Positions 37,810 through 50,674 of a stretch of DNA of 64,000 nucleotides are shown piece by piece; position 1 is the stretch's first letter, and each line of letters opens with the position of its first letter. The notes under the pieces were generated by a model. That model saw nothing but the letters and a program-made list of their open reading frames with translations. It searched no databases and was not told the DNA's origin. Both the position numbers and the translations under genes were made by a program. Origin of the DNA: Megascapheus bottae (taxonomy: Eukaryota; Chordata; Mammalia; Rodentia; Geomyidae); NCBI GenBank assembly GCA_024803745.1, contig JANJXV010000004.1:43898858-43962857 (forward strand), read 5' to 3'.

Positions 37810-38884
37810 TAAAAATAAAGTGGATACTATTTAGTTTATGCTATTTACCAAAACAAAAACTTCAGTTTTTCATCCAACAGAAAAAGTAAACCATTTGATG
37901 CATGTACTATAACATTGCTAACCTGCTTTTCTAAATGAATTCACATTTTATGCTGAATTACTAAATAAATTCTGTTTTACAATGGGACAAATTCTGTTTT
38001 ATATGCTTATAGTCAGAACAAAATCTACATTAATATTTGTTAAACAGCTAAACTCTTAGGCTATCATAAGAATATTATACAGCAAAATATTTAAATATAT
38101 ATAAATAGCTCTAATTATTAATATAGGCATACCCCTTTACAATCCAATAATGTTATTTCATAATAGGTTCTATCTGTTCCATTAACAAGTGACATTTCCT
38201 GAAATAGCACCATTTAATCAAGTTTGTTATATGTTGAACTATAATTTTGTAATAAAATATTTTTTGAATTTTTTGAAATATGAATGAGTGCAAAATCCTC
38301 CATTTAACTGAATGTCATTTATATAACACATTCTACCTTCAAAACTTTCATTATGCAAGTAAGACACAATAAATCCACAAATTTTTATGGTTTGTTTATT
38401 TAAGCATATCAATATGAAGATACATATACAAAACGTTCTATTTGACCTCAGTTTATAGATCAGCTGCAGTAAAAAACATTACTTACGTTTAAAAAACAAA
38501 GTTTAAATGAGGTAAAGATTTAAAAGACTACTGTTTATTGGTTTCAGTTTCTAACAGGCAGCCAATATAATTTCCTATTTTGAGGACAAAGACAAATAAG
38601 CTTTCTTTTCCTAGATCTATTTATACCTGCATAGTTCTGATGGAAACACTGATATAGAATATTAAACTCTATATTGGAGGAAATTTTTGCTACTGCATTT
38701 GAAGGTTACTGATTTTTATCTCATACATTCATGTACTTTTTCCAGGAATAAGAAGGAACAATCATCAACCAGATTGCCTATATTTGCGTTTAAAAATAAG
38801 ACTTAGAACACAACCAAAAATAGAGATATTAAATGATTTCAGGAAGAAATTACCAATCCTTTCTCTTTTTAAAATATTGAAGTA
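37810..38884. other. Intron, no recognisable feature
   Basis: AT-rich; nothing identified. Confidence 0.5.
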
Positions 38885-39066
38885 AGGGGCCATGAAGTGT
38901 GGCCAAGTGGTAGACTGCTTGCCTAATATGTACAAAGCCCTAGGTTTGATTCCTTGGTACCACATACACAGGAAATGGTGTTGTGGCTCAAGTGGTAGAA
39001 CACTAGCCTTGAAGAAAGTCCAAGAATAAGGTCCAGTCCCTGAGTACAAACTCTAGGACAGACCAA
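38885..39066 (+). mobile_element. ID-dimer SINE
   Basis: TGGCCAAGTGGTAGACTGCT (A box), CTAGGTTTGATTCCTTGGTA (B box), GTGGCTCAAGTGGTAGAACA and CACTAGCCTTGAAGAAAGTC (second unit). More diverged than the copy at 9173-9369. Confidence 0.88.
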
Positions 39067-40699
39067 ATACATTACATATATGTATATATTCCATTACATA
39101 TTATATATACAAAATCTATTAATCAGTATTTACTGATGGACTAGGAAGAATGGAATTACAAAGGCATTTATATGTGTTCCATCTTACAGCTATATGCATT
39201 TTCTTGAAGCAAGAAATATCCAGAGAAACCATAAGATCACAAATGAATTATCTGAGAAATTGGTCAATGCTTTCATTACATTAATATTCACCAAATAGTT
39301 GAGACAAACTAATAGTAAAACCAATATAGTAAAATCAATATAGCTGTTACTAAACATGGTATGCCCTAAACTTTCCACCATTTAGTAGCCATCATTTTTT
39401 TATACTTGGTTGCCCAGAGAAAAATATTATATTTGTATATTCAGCACATTGGTTATAGCTCCAGTCACAGCTAAAGAGGGATTCATGCTGACACAACTAA
39501 AGTACAAAATGTCAGATACTAGAGACACACAAGATCTACAACTATAAATATTTCTGCATCATTTTCATAATAAGACTGCCCTTCCACTGCCCATGTCATC
39601 GTTTGGAAGTTAAAGCATTGTTTTGACATCCTGAAGCATTCAACACACTTATTATTAGGGACAGTATAGAGTGATGATAATTTGACCCTAGCATAACACC
39701 TTGGGTGATTGTACTGACTACTACCCCTTGAATGAGCTCTGATGTCACCCAGCTCTCCCCACAAATTCTCTCCTGTAGAGAATTCATTCCCTGCAAATAT
39801 ATAACTGCCCTACCCAATTTTTACTGTAATTTTTGAAGGTTTTTTTTTGCCATTGTCTCAACTTGAGTGCTATTTTCCCTCTAAATGTATTTTCATTTTG
39901 ACATAGATTTGTTCTTATTTTGTCCCTTATTCAAAATATACTTTTCATTTAAGTGTTACGTGTTTTCTCTCAATATTCCCTCAAAATCATTAGCTGTTAT
40001 TTCTTTAATGTTATTCTAAAATCTTTTCATATGTTTGACCTTCTCTTGTCTTATTTCTGACCTGCTACTCAATATTTGGTGGTACTCTTCTTACTTCCCA
40101 TGTCTATGAGTCCTATCATATACTGTAATCAAATCATTTCATCTTCTGTGCTGTCTACTAATTAAATCTATAAACATTTTCTAACAGTTCACAAGTTTTC
40201 CTTAGAGGGAATAACAAAACAATAGGTATGATAAAGAAAATAATAAAAATGTTACAAGAAAAGGATGATGTCTGAAGAAGAGAAAATAAGATCAAATCTT
40301 CTTGAATAAATAAGATGGAATGGAACAGTGAGATGGAAAGGATAGCTACAAACAGGAAAGCAATCTCTTCATCAAATCCAAAAGGAGGTTGAAAGGATGG
40401 GTGTTAATGGAGAGATTTGTCAACTTTCTGGAACACATAGTACAGAGTTTCTTATTTACCAGTTTCTATTTGTCAAAAAAAATTCAAAAGCAGTATTTAT
40501 GCTACAGGTTACAGAGTATTGAGTATTATGCACAAACAGAATGAAAGTTAGAAGATTTTTGCACAACATGAGAATGCATGGTGGCTATACATACTCAGAA
40601 TGCACAGCGCAATTGAGATGGTTCACTGTAATTTCCAGTAATTCTGTTCTTTTCACTTGGTTGAAAATTCTCCATTCTGAATCTCTCTTTAAGTAAAGA
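39067..40699. other. Intron, no recognisable feature
   Basis: AT-rich; nothing identified. Confidence 0.45.
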
Positions 40700-41130
40700 T
40701 TATAAAGGCAGAACTTTCAGTGAAGTAAGCCAGGCTTAGAGACTCAAAGGGTACATGTCTTCTCTCACAGGGGAAGTTAGATCTAAAGTACAACTATGCA
40801 CGGTAACATATGCATTTACACACAAACAAGCTGACCAAAGAAGAATGTAGTTAAAGGAAGAATCCAACAGCAGAATTCTAAAAACAACAACAAGAAAAAT
40901 TAACGTACTGTTTGTAAAAAGGAATGCCAAAGCATGGAAACATTTTTAGGAGGAAGGATGAGCAAATGTAGTCATTATATTCAATCCTCATTATGTAAGA
41001 ATGAACTCTGTAACTTGAGAGCAGGGATATGAGGGGAAAAATAGCAAAGAAACAATGATTGACATTTACCCAAAGGAATTGTGCTCATTCCCCAATTTAT
41101 GGAATTGTAAATCCTTTGTATCAATAGTTA
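40700..41130 (+). mobile_element. Probable old L1 3' end
   Basis: CAGTGAAGTAAGCCAGGCTT and GTACATGTCTTCTCTCACAG match the last ORF2 codons and start of the 3'UTR in an L1 of a different lineage from the full-length copy. The right boundary is a guess. Confidence 0.5.
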
Positions 41131-41442
41131 ATAATTCTTTTAAAAACCAAGAAGATTCCTATAGCATCACATTTTTAGAGGAAACAAGGGTAATTACTAA
41201 CAATGACAAAGTAAGTTTAATGTTGGAAGACTGACTCTAATAAAAGCCATATAAATATGATAAAAATAAATGATTGACCAACTTGTAGATTTGATGGGAC
41301 CCAACCAAAAAGTACTGAAATCAACTAAATCTGTAATAAAGAAAAAGAGCTAAGTTTATAAATTGTTGACCTAAATGTTAGTGTAGCTTGGGTTATGGTC
41401 CAGTATTATCTAGTACTCATTAGGCAGACGCTTATTTTATTC

Positions 41443-41445
<3 letters not shown>

Positions 41446-41503
<58 letters not shown>

Positions 41504-41516
41504 TGTGTGTGTGTGC
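41446..41516. repeat. (TG)n microsatellite, about 70 bp
   Basis: Nearly perfect TG run with one TATG interruption. It abuts a short reversed SINE scrap (GGTACTGGGGCTTGAT) on the right. Confidence 0.93.
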
Positions 41517-41659
41517 CGGTACTGGGGCTTGATTGTGATATGACTGTAAGTATGTGGCTGAGAGGTGCCTCAGAGTGAAGAAACCAATCTTAATGTCCAG
41601 GATGAAGGATGATTCTTCTATAAAGACATTGAATTGACCTATAATTAAGAAACTACCCT

Positions 41660-41806
41660 GAAGTAAAGGCTATGAATGAGTCACTTGCAAAAATTAGCAG
41701 TGGAGGAGTGAAGAGGAGTAAGTGGGAGGAAATGAGGGTAACAGTGTTTAAAAAGAAATGTACTCATTACCTCATTGCAGTAAATATAATAAAAGAAAGA
41801 TTAACA
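41660..41806 (+). mobile_element. Old L1 3' end
   Basis: GGGAGGAAATGAGGGTAACA, AAAGAAATGTACTCATTACC, then a TAATAAAAGAAAG A-rich end. Same style of 3' end as 55510-55775. Confidence 0.55.
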
Positions 41807-41809
41807 GTA

Positions 41810-42685
41810 GTTGAATAACCATGATCAGGAAGTGTGTAGGTGTGTGGGTGATAATATAAGAAAGAAACAAGCCACTGGGGTGCATATGGTTTCATTGGGG
41901 TCTAAGCAACTCATGATTTAGAAAGAATTTTAGGGATCCTGGGTAACTGCTGACACTCAATTACACTCCATAGAGTTTGTCTGCAAAGTACACAAGAAAT
42001 TGCACATCATTTTTCCTCTGAATATGCATGCAACTTGCTTTAGTTAAGTGGAGATAGTAGAATTGGTATACTGTCACTTCTGTGAAGATATGCTCTTGTT
42101 CTGCCTCCCAGAAAGGACAAGCCATCACAGAGTGAACCTTTGAAGACTCACTTGAAAGCTCAGGTAAGAAAGCACAGTTGAGAGCCTCAGCTAACCAGTA
42201 ATCTAACTGCAATGATGAGGGGACACAATCTCTGTGGGTAAAAGTGACTATAATTTTTTAAATGGTGTAACACTGGGATTCCCTGGTTCATGATATTACA
42301 TGAGCTGGAATCTTTAAGTAGAATGTGAGAGATGTTGTGGTGCTTTGTGGGTATTGACAGAACACTGGAGGAAATGGTTTTAATACAAAGAAAAAGAAAG
42401 AAAATAGGACAGTAAAATATCAAAGAAGAATTTGGTGATCAAAGACTATGAATGATGAAAGAAGATGAGAATACATAAAAGATAATGAACCACTTGGTGG
42501 GGGGTTGGGAAGAATAATAACTTGGGTCAGTGTAAAGTCAACAAAAGATCAATGCATTCTGAACAGTAAAGTAGACTCAAAAGTGCAGAAGTTTTACAAA
42601 TTCCAACAATAATTTTGTGAAGAATATTTTTAATTTTCTCATCTGTTTACAATATAATTCTCAGACTGAGATTTTGCATAATTCA
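41810..42685. other. Intron, no recognisable feature
   Basis: No repeat or gene identified. Confidence 0.45.
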
Positions 42686-42687
42686 CC

Positions 42688-42745
42688 AAGGACAGTGCTC
42701 ACGCCCTGAGTTCAAGCCCAGGACTGACAAAAAACAAACTAACAA
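42688..42745 (+). mobile_element. ID-like SINE tail scrap
   Basis: AGGACAGTGCTCACGCCCTG and AGTTCAAGCCCAGGACTGAC followed by an A-rich end. Confidence 0.75.
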
Positions 42746-43002
42746 AATAAATGGCTTGATGGTGTCAGAAATGTTTTAAGTACTTAGAGAAAGTTAACTC
42801 TAGTCAGTAGTTTTTCTTTTCATATACAATTATTAGCAAAATCTCTGAGTTGCTCATTTCCTCTTTCATTCACCCCCTTTCTCATGAAAGTTAACCAAAT
42901 TAGGAAATCTCTTCATTTCCAGGGGAATCTACACCGGAATCACAAAATTTCAAGGTTAGGTTTTCTAGTACAGTATGTTTCACTGACATTTTCATTCATA
43001 GG

Positions 43003-43062
43003 GTATTTTTGGTGGTACTGGGGTTTGAACTTGATAGGCAGATACTCTACCACTTCAGCCAT
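43003..43062 (-). mobile_element. ID-like SINE scrap, antisense
   Basis: TTTTGGTGGTACTGGGGTTT and GATACTCTACCACTTCAGCC are a reversed ID unit. Confidence 0.6.
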
Positions 43063-43264
43063 TATTGTCTTAGTAATTTTTTGAAAAAGCTTCCAGAGTT
43101 TCCCTGGGACCACGCTAGCTTTGTCTACCTAAATACTTAACTTGTATTCAGATAGTTTAATTGCTTCAAAATAGACTTTAGTATTGGAGATATAGCTCAC
43201 CCAGTAGAACAATTATCAAATAATCATGAAGCCTTCAGTACTACTCAAATATTAGTTCTACCAA

Positions 43265-44685
43265 AATGGAAGACCCAATATCATATTTTGTATACATAAA
43301 GTCATATGTTAATGAAGATTCATAGAAATATATGCATACATACATTTAATTCCTTCATTAAATTGTAATGTTCACAGTATATATGTGCATGCATGTATGT
43401 ACAACTGTAATATTTCACTAAGAACTTAAAAAAACTGTAAAGTCAAAATGCACAGTGAATTGTATAGAGGCAATGTAAAAGCATACCAGAGGATTAAGAT
43501 TAAAATTAGCATGCACATTACATATTCCATCTTGATTAATCTACTGATCCTCTGCTGTTATGACAAATCCTAACATAAATAATTTATGTAAAGAAATGTA
43601 TGGAAATGAGTGACTCTACACAAAACACCTAGAAGTGAAGCATCTCTCACTTATGGAGATAAAATGACCTGAAAAAACTGGCTGGCAAAAAAAGACTCAT
43701 CAAGATTCAAAAAATTCTTTACACAGTGATAGATTGATCTGAAAACAGAAGGGCAGTGGGTGTTTTGTTACTATGGCTCTTCTGGGTAGTAATTCAGGGA
43801 CTGCAACTACACAACCTCACAAAGAGCTTGGAAATTGACTGCCTTAACAAAGGGGCTCAGCAGGACAGTGAGTGCTGCACATTAAATCTCACTGTGCATT
43901 GATGAGCTCCTTTTGAATTTTGCCAGGGATTAAACAAAGGAGACAGGTCTCTGGCACTTTCAGGATCTGAGTTCTATGGAGAGGGTCTTTTGTTTTGTTA
44001 TGTTTATGTGGGAAACCTCATTGTCATCACTCAGACTAGATCTTATTCCTATTATAGCTGAGATCTAAGGAAAGCATGCAAAATATCAGGAAAGAGGATT
44101 CAGGATAATTTTCAGGTGAAGAATAGAAACCAGAGTTCCTTTTTGATTTTTGCATTTAACTTCCAAGTAAACAAAGCTGTTGCAGATATTTTAATAATAT
44201 CATGAGGGAGAAAAATACAGATATTTCATCATGTTAAATATTTAATAATTTTATTTAGCTTATAAGAGTGATTTCATGTTTTTGTCCAGTATTGTTGACA
44301 CAAATAAAATTTATCCAAGTGTTTTTCTTCTTAAATTTTGATTTAAATATTGATTTTAGGTTTACATATATATATAACTCAAATTTTATATCTATATTTG
44401 CAAAGTTCATTTAAAACTCATAGATTTTTACAGTATCTGTACATTTGTTTGTATGTGTGCAATGTGTATATGTGTATTTCAACGAAATTCTAGAGGAAAA
44501 TGTGATCTACCAGAAGATCTGTGCTATGGGAAGAGATAATGAAATAAATGTACTTGGAATATGTTACATAAAAACTAATAGTGTTAATAGCTTTTCGTAA
44601 TGTTTAAAGTGAATAACACTAGAAATAAGATAACAAATGTCAGTAGAGACTTTACCAACTTAAGATGAGTAAAATATGAACTGAA
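43265..44685. other. Intron, no recognisable feature
   Basis: A very diverged ID-like stretch may precede it (43180-43260). Nothing identified within it. Confidence 0.45.
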
Positions 44686-44687
44686 GG

Positions 44688-45318
44688 CAGGGGGTGGTGG
44701 CTGAGAATGTAGATCCAAAGTGACTCCATCTTAGAACCAAGCGGCCATCTTAACCTCCAGATAGCCTGCATCCTCCTGGAAAAGTCACAAGAAAGCATGC
44801 ACCTCTTGACTAATCCCCTTGACTAATCCTCCAAAAAGTAAGCTTTTCCAGTTTGATTTTGAAATGCAATTTGATTCTGAAATTTGAATTGTGAGTCAAT
44901 CAGAATGCATCTACTATGTTGCTATGTTCCAAACCTAAATGTCAACGGGGTATGTGTATGTTAAGCTTGAATTCCCCTAGACTTGATTACCTAGCATCAT
45001 AAAAGCTGCTGTAAAACTGAGCTCAGGGCCTCTTAGCATCACAGGGCAACAGAGTGCTCAGAGGATCAAGCTTGAGCTTGCAATAAAGGACTCTCATGTG
45101 CTTACATTGGATTCGGCTCCTTGGTGGCCTTTGGGGACCCCCAATTCTGGGCACAACAAGATCACCATCAGTGTCTGCACAGGCAAGAAAGTCCATGAGA
45201 CTCTTATTCCAGTTAGCCACCAAAATGCCAGAAGTGGTACTGTGGCTCAGCTGGTAGAGTGCTAGCCTCAGAGACAGCACCAAGACACTGAGTTCAAGCC
45301 TCATAATCTTACACAAGA
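44688..45318 (+). mobile_element. B1-dID SINE interrupted by an LTR
   Basis: Left piece (44688-44703) resembles the SINE start (GGGGGTGGTGGCT). Right piece (45159-45318) has AGGCAAGAAAGTCCATGAGA, TGTGGCTCAGCTGGTAGAGT and GCTAGCCTCAGAGACAGCAC. A few tens of bases of B1 head are missing at the junction. Confidence 0.65.
44708..45158 (+). mobile_element. Solo LTR of an endogenous retrovirus-like element
   Basis: About 450 bp starting TGTAGATCC and ending GGGCACAACA, so it has the TG...CA ends of an LTR. A TATA-like CATAAAAG lies at 44998 and a poly-A signal AATAAA at 45082-45087, the usual order of promoter and polyadenylation site. No internal retroviral genes adjoin. I could not identify a clean target-site duplication or name the family. 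Confidence 0.65.
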
Positions 45319-45362
45319 AAGGTCAGACAGACAAACAGGATTTTTGTTGTTGCTGTTTTAGT

Positions 45363-45436
45363 ATTCGTGAGACTGCGGAAGAAAGCTCTTCATTTCAAGG
45401 CCAGCCTATGCAACACAATGACATCCTGTCTAATAA
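45363..45436 (+). mobile_element. Old B1/FAM-like monomer
   Basis: GTGAGACTGCGGAAGAAAGC, TTTCAAGGCCAGCCTATGCA and CATCCTGTCT match the second half of a 7SL-derived B1 unit, without an ID tail. Confidence 0.65.
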
Positions 45437-45985
45437 AGCCAATATAACTGAATAAATGATTTTACATCTCATTGATGTTTTTTTCTTCTGAGAAGATATA
45501 TAAAAATCTACATAGAAATAAGGGGAAAATAGGACAATTTTTTCTTCCTATGTAAGGATGCTTTGTTTCTTAGATCCTGGCATAAGTGCTTAGAAAAATA
45601 GCTTTTCAACATTTAAGTCCTCTGTTTACTAAAGCTATACCCTTTATCTTGACCATAGATCTGTAAATTCACTTCTAATTGAAGCTATGAATGAGAATTA
45701 GAAGGATGAAGTGGGTTTGGACCTGGTTACATTGACTTAGACATTAATATACTACTTTATAAATCAGTCCTTTGTGTTTAGATAGTTCAATAACCTTAAC
45801 ATAAACACTAAGGATTTGTCTAACTAAAGTCTAGTCACAATCAGGAAACCTAGACAGAATCTCACACAGGCATTGCTGTTTTACTTTTTGATTCATAAAC
45901 AAGTTTGTCAACATACATTTGAACAAATAATGATATTCAAATTATTTAAATTCTGGTTGAAAATTGAACCAACAATTAAACTTAA

Positions 45986-46010
45986 TTGTGTGTGTGCGTG
46001 TGTGTGTGTT
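45986..46010. repeat. Short (TG)n tract
   Basis: TG dinucleotides with one CG interruption. Confidence 0.85.
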
Positions 46011-46401
46011 AAAAGAAAGTAAGGCCAGGTTTAATGTGAGGAAATTCAGAGTAAGTTAAAGAGAATAAGCAATAAGAAAGAGATACAGTGAGATAGTAAG
46101 CATACTGCAGAATATTGCAAGCAGAAGAAGAAAATAAGCTTATAAAAGAGGTAAGAAGAAATAAAAGTCCATGGTTACAAAAATATGCCTGCATAGTTTC
46201 ATGTACAAAATATGAATAAGATATTTGGAAGATACAGATTTCATATTTCTGGGTGAATGAAATGTAAATTATAAGATTATCATAAGAACATCATACAGGT
46301 AAAAAGTTCCAGATGGGGAATAAAATACTTGTAAATAAATTCTAGAAATGTCTATTCTATGAAGAATATATTAAAGTACTTAGGAAATTTTAGACAAACT
46401 C

Positions 46402-46615
46402 AGTGGTGCCCTTGTGACACAATCCTATATTACTAGCTACTCAGGAGATTGAGATCTGTGGATTGACCTTTGAAGTCAGCCTGGCAGGGAAATCTCTGAA
46501 ATTCTCATGTCCAATTCACCACCAAAATCCCAGAAGTACAGCTGTGACTCAGATGGTAGTGTACCAGCCTTGAGTTAAATCTTAAGAGGCAGAACCCATG
46601 CCCTTAGTTGACCAA
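46402..46615 (+). mobile_element. B1-dID composite SINE
   Basis: ACTAGCTACTCAGGAGATTG, AGCCTGGCAGGGAAATCTCT, CCAATTCACCACCAAAATCC and TGTGACTCAGATGGTAGTGT in order. Confidence 0.83.
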
Positions 46616-47036
46616 GCTGCCTTACTCTCACTTTCCTATCATACTGATGCTAAAATTGTTCCTTTCATATGGATGGCATGTTAATTATAGGATGCAGTTC
46701 ATTCCCGGTGTACATCAATTTTGAAGATATGCAATATCTGTACATATGCAGTTATATCTTTTTTGAATTATTCCAATATAATAAGAGACAATTATTGGAT
46801 TTTATTCAAAAGTCTTGAATTTTATGTTTTCTTACAACATTTAAGACAAAGTATTGAGAATTTCCTATAGGACATGTCTGCCTCATATCATGACATTTTG
46901 TCTGCCTAAGTAATATCTAGGAATAGTCTTATTGTGTGTGTACAGTTGGGTTATTGTGTGTTTCAAAATGTGCTTTTATCTATTATTTCATTATAACTTT
47001 TCCTGTATTTTATAATATTTTGGAACTATTTTGTGC
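46616..47036. other. Intron, no recognisable feature
   Basis: Nothing identified. Confidence 0.45.
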
Positions 47037-47156
47037 TGATCCCAAGAGTTAAGAGTCAAGACCTAGGCACTGTACTTGAGCTTTTCTACTCAGGGCTGAT
47101 GCTATAACTCTTGGGCTACAACTCCATCTCTATTTTTTTTATTGTTGTTTGTTTTT

Positions 47157-47200
<44 letters not shown>

Positions 47201-47325
47201 CAAATGAAGACAAGAGTCTCCTGGGTTTTCCTGCTAGGCTGGATGTTTGCTTTGAACCATGATCCTCAAATCTCAGTCTTCCGAGTAGCAAGGATTACAG
47301 ATGTGGGCCACCAGTGCTTAACTTT
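47037..47325 (-). mobile_element. B1-dID SINE, antisense, with internal (TG)n expansion
   Basis: Reversed tail (GGCACTGTACTTGAGC, CTCTTGGGCTACAACTCC), then a T-rich/(TG)n insert, then reversed middle and head (GACAAGAGTCTCCTGGGTTT, CATGATCCTCAAATCTCAGT, CAAGGATTACAGATGTGGGC). The microsatellite sits between the tail and the middle. Confidence 0.83.
47159..47199. repeat. (TG)n inside a SINE
   Basis: Perfect TG run, about 20 units. Confidence 0.93.
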
Positions 47326-47477
47326 TTTATTTCTACTTTAAAATTCTAACTGTAAATATTCAACATCTTACTCCCCCTGCCCTCCTCTTTTGTTGCCCAG
47401 GATAAATCTGTGATTTTATCACAGCTAATGTTTTTAAGTCCTCAAGATGTGGTACAAAGTTCATTGGACCACACAAA

Positions 47478-47912
47478 TATCTAGGATTATAGGCCTGAGC
47501 TGCTGGGCCTGTCTGCATAGCTTATACTCTAACTACAAAAAGGTCCTAAAGATGTATCTATTGAAAAGTAGGAGATAATGCTTGATTTTTTTTCAGTTCT
47601 GTAGTTTTTGAACTTAAGGCTTTACAATTGCACATCAAGCACTCTGCCTCTTACAACATGACCCCTACCCCTTTTGCTTTAATACCATTTCAGGTAGGAT
47701 CTAATATTTTTCTGCCCAGGCAGGCTTTGAGTCACAAATCCTCCTACTATGCCCTCTCTAAAATAGCTTGGATTACAGTAAAGTTCCACCATTCTTCTCT
47801 TACTTGCCAGGATAAGATTTCACTGACTTTTGTCTGAATTGTACTCCAATTGCAATTCTTCCTATGCCTCTCTCTCAAGTAACTGGCATTTCAGGTATAA
47901 ACCATCTTACTA
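47478..47912 (-). mobile_element. Cluster of diverged antisense SINE pieces
   Basis: Reversed B1-head blocks occur at about 47478-47515 (ATCTAGGATTATAGGCCTGA), 47680-47780 (CAGGCAGGCTTTGAGTCACA) and 47840-47912 (CAAGTAACTGGCATTTCAGG). Boundaries and family assignment are uncertain. Confidence 0.5.
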
Positions 47913-47927
47913 GGCTAGAGAGGTAGG

Positions 47928-47959
47928 TGTGTGTGTGTGCGTGCGTGCGTGCGTGTGTG

Positions 47960-48009
<50 letters not shown>
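47928..48009. repeat. (TG)n/(CGTG)n microsatellite
   Basis: TG repeats with GTGC variants. Flanked on the right by a reversed ID scrap (GCTGGTATCAGTGATTGAAC). Confidence 0.9.
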
Positions 48010-48011
<2 letters not shown>

Positions 48012-48059
48012 CTGGTATCAGTGATTGAACTTATAGGTGTATGCTTTAGCTTAGGTTTC

Positions 48060-49758
48060 TTGTTCCACAGTTAATCTGAAATCCAGTTATTCCTCAATGT
48101 GTATAAATGTGTATCTGACCAAATCGCACGTCATTTAGTCAACCATTTGTGCTATTATATACAATAGCATCCTTTAGGTAGAATTATATGCTGAAATTAA
48201 TTGTAGCATAAAAATAGGAATTTGCAGAAAGTATCTGTCACTCTCATATAGTTCACACTGAAGAACTTCCCTGGTCCCTTTGCTTCTGAACAGGATTAAA
48301 GATTTCCTCCTGTTTCCTAAAATACCTTAGAAAGATATCTGTATTTTATTGACTAAAATGTATAGAAAATAATTTCACTCTTACCTAGAATTTATCCTCT
48401 TTATATCTTCAGTGCCCTAAAACTATTGACATAGAACTAATGATATAATAAATTATGTACCTATTCAGGACTATCACGAAGAATATCTTTAGCAACTGTA
48501 TTATTTCCATTATTCAAATTTACTTTAAAAAGAAATGATATAATTTCATGTGAAATGAAACTAGTCTACAGTGGAAATTTTTTTCTGTTAAAGAAATTTC
48601 CTATTTTGGTTTTCCTTTTATCAACAATTTATTTTAGATTTTGCTTAGGGATCTTGTTTTCTTCATTTACTTTGTTCTGTGTTTGAAGGAAAGCATCTCC
48701 TATAAAAATTCCCTATTTGTTTGTGCCTGTTTTCAGTTACATATATTCTACTTTCTAGTAATAGATGCAAATCAGTGTTTATTATTTAATAGCACAGAGA
48801 TGTTCTGTATACCACAGATAAACAGATTTTCCAGCCTACTGCTTCAGCAGTGTCTCTGAAAATTTGCTCTCTGAACCAAATACAAACATTTTATTAATGA
48901 CTCAACGAATCCTGGTGTTTTTGAATATGCTTAGATTGACAGCTTCCTTTCAGCATACTCTTGCCCTTAGTTTATATTTATCGTTCATTTTCACTTCAGA
49001 TTTCATTTGTTTGAATGAGTAAATTCCTACCTTCAAATCTTTTCCATTCTTGTTTTCTTTGTTCATTTAAGAAGGCTTTGTTGAGCAATAGTTTTTATAG
49101 ATACTTTCCTGAAAGGCAAGGTTCCAAGTCTGGCAGAGGGAGATTAACTAGTTGGTACACATTTATAAATTTTATAAAGAGGATATTTTATAAAGTAAGT
49201 TTTATCAAGATAATATATAGGCAGGTATAAAGGCTCTTATGCAATTATAAGTATTACAATCTTTATAATATTGATTTTGTATTTTACTTTCTTTTAGCTT
49301 CAAATTTTGTCTTTGTGTTAATTATGTTTTCTCTAGTAGCATATTTATAGCAGTTTTACGAATATTTTAAATACCTTAACTTCAAGAATCATGTCTGAAG
49401 AACTTAGTAGTTTACCCAGGGCAAATTCAGTCAACCATATATAACAAAATTACAAAATAGGATAATCTTAATTGTCTAATTTTAGCCATTATAATTATAG
49501 ACAATTATCAAAAAATTCTTGCTAGGAAAATTGTCCCATTAAACAAAAAGTACTTTTCTCAGAACAGACATTCATTGAATATTTGTTGAGTATCTACCAT
49601 AGGATAATTTCCAGTGAAATAAATCTAATACCATACAAATCATAATTATACTTGTTGGTAATAACCTGTCTCTGATGGTTTGCTTATTCATATCTAACAA
49701 CACTTTCTGCTTAAATCTGCAAAAAATAGAGAAAGTTCAGTTAAAAACATTTATACTA
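48060..49758. other. Intron, no recognisable feature
   Basis: AT-rich; nothing identified. Confidence 0.5.
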
Positions 49759-49761
49759 AGC

Positions 49762-49868
49762 TAAGTTTGGTAGGACAGGCCTGCAATTCTAGCATTTAGA
49801 ATGCTGAGGTAGAAGGATCAAGACTTTAAGACCAAAAAGAGCTACTAAGGAAGCCATGTTTAAAACAA
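49762..49868 (+). mobile_element. Old B1 monomer
   Basis: AGGCCTGCAATTCTAGCATT, GAATGCTGAGGTAGAAGGAT and CTTTAAGACC match a diverged free B1 unit. Confidence 0.7.
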
Positions 49869-49869
49869 A

Positions 49870-50670
49870 CATGAAAACAGACAAGCAATTTTTATGTATA
49901 TGTGTATATTTAAACTGGTGCTTTTAAAAATGTTATTGCTTTCCCTAATTTCTAATGCTTTTCATGCTTTAAGAATAATCACAGGGTTTTTCATTAACTG
50001 TAAAAATAAATTCCTTTCCAAGTCTTTTTTTTTTCATAGCAAAGAAGTGTTTCAGCCTTAAGTAATTTTTGGCATAGTGTCATAAAGAATGTAGACAAAA
50101 CTTAGACTGCTACTTAAGTGGAGATCCAATGAATATTCTATGAATGATTAGTAGGTGGACAAAAGCACTCTGAAAGGGTGAAACTTTAAGACTCCTGCAT
50201 TTTTACATGTGATAAATGTGCACTTGTACATTTTTAAATTATTAACAATGACACTGATAATCACGTTACTATCCAAAAATATCTCTTGGTTTTTGTTAGC
50301 AGTGGCTACTGTTTACATTTATTTGCTTTCACCACAAGTACTAAAGCAAAGTATAATGTGGTCCCCTAAGACTCATTGATAAATCCTAAAAGCCTTGGTA
50401 GTATTGAATATCAATTGCAATGCCAAGACTCCATGTTGAGTCACCCAGGCAGCTGGAAACACAGGGTCTGTGGGTATGCATAAAAATAGTATAAAGCATG
50501 AGTGAATTCTGACTTCAATGGACTTCTCCATTTACAATAGTTATTTCAGAGCCTGAAATAGAACTGCCTTCCCATTCTGTTTCTCTGAGAAACCATATCA
50601 AATGTTCATGTGTTCATAGTGCAAATGTAACTAGTATTTGAATTTACAACAAAAAAGTGGAAAGAAATAG
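49870..50670. other. Intron, no recognisable feature
   Basis: Nothing identified. Confidence 0.45.
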
Positions 50671-50674
50671 CATT

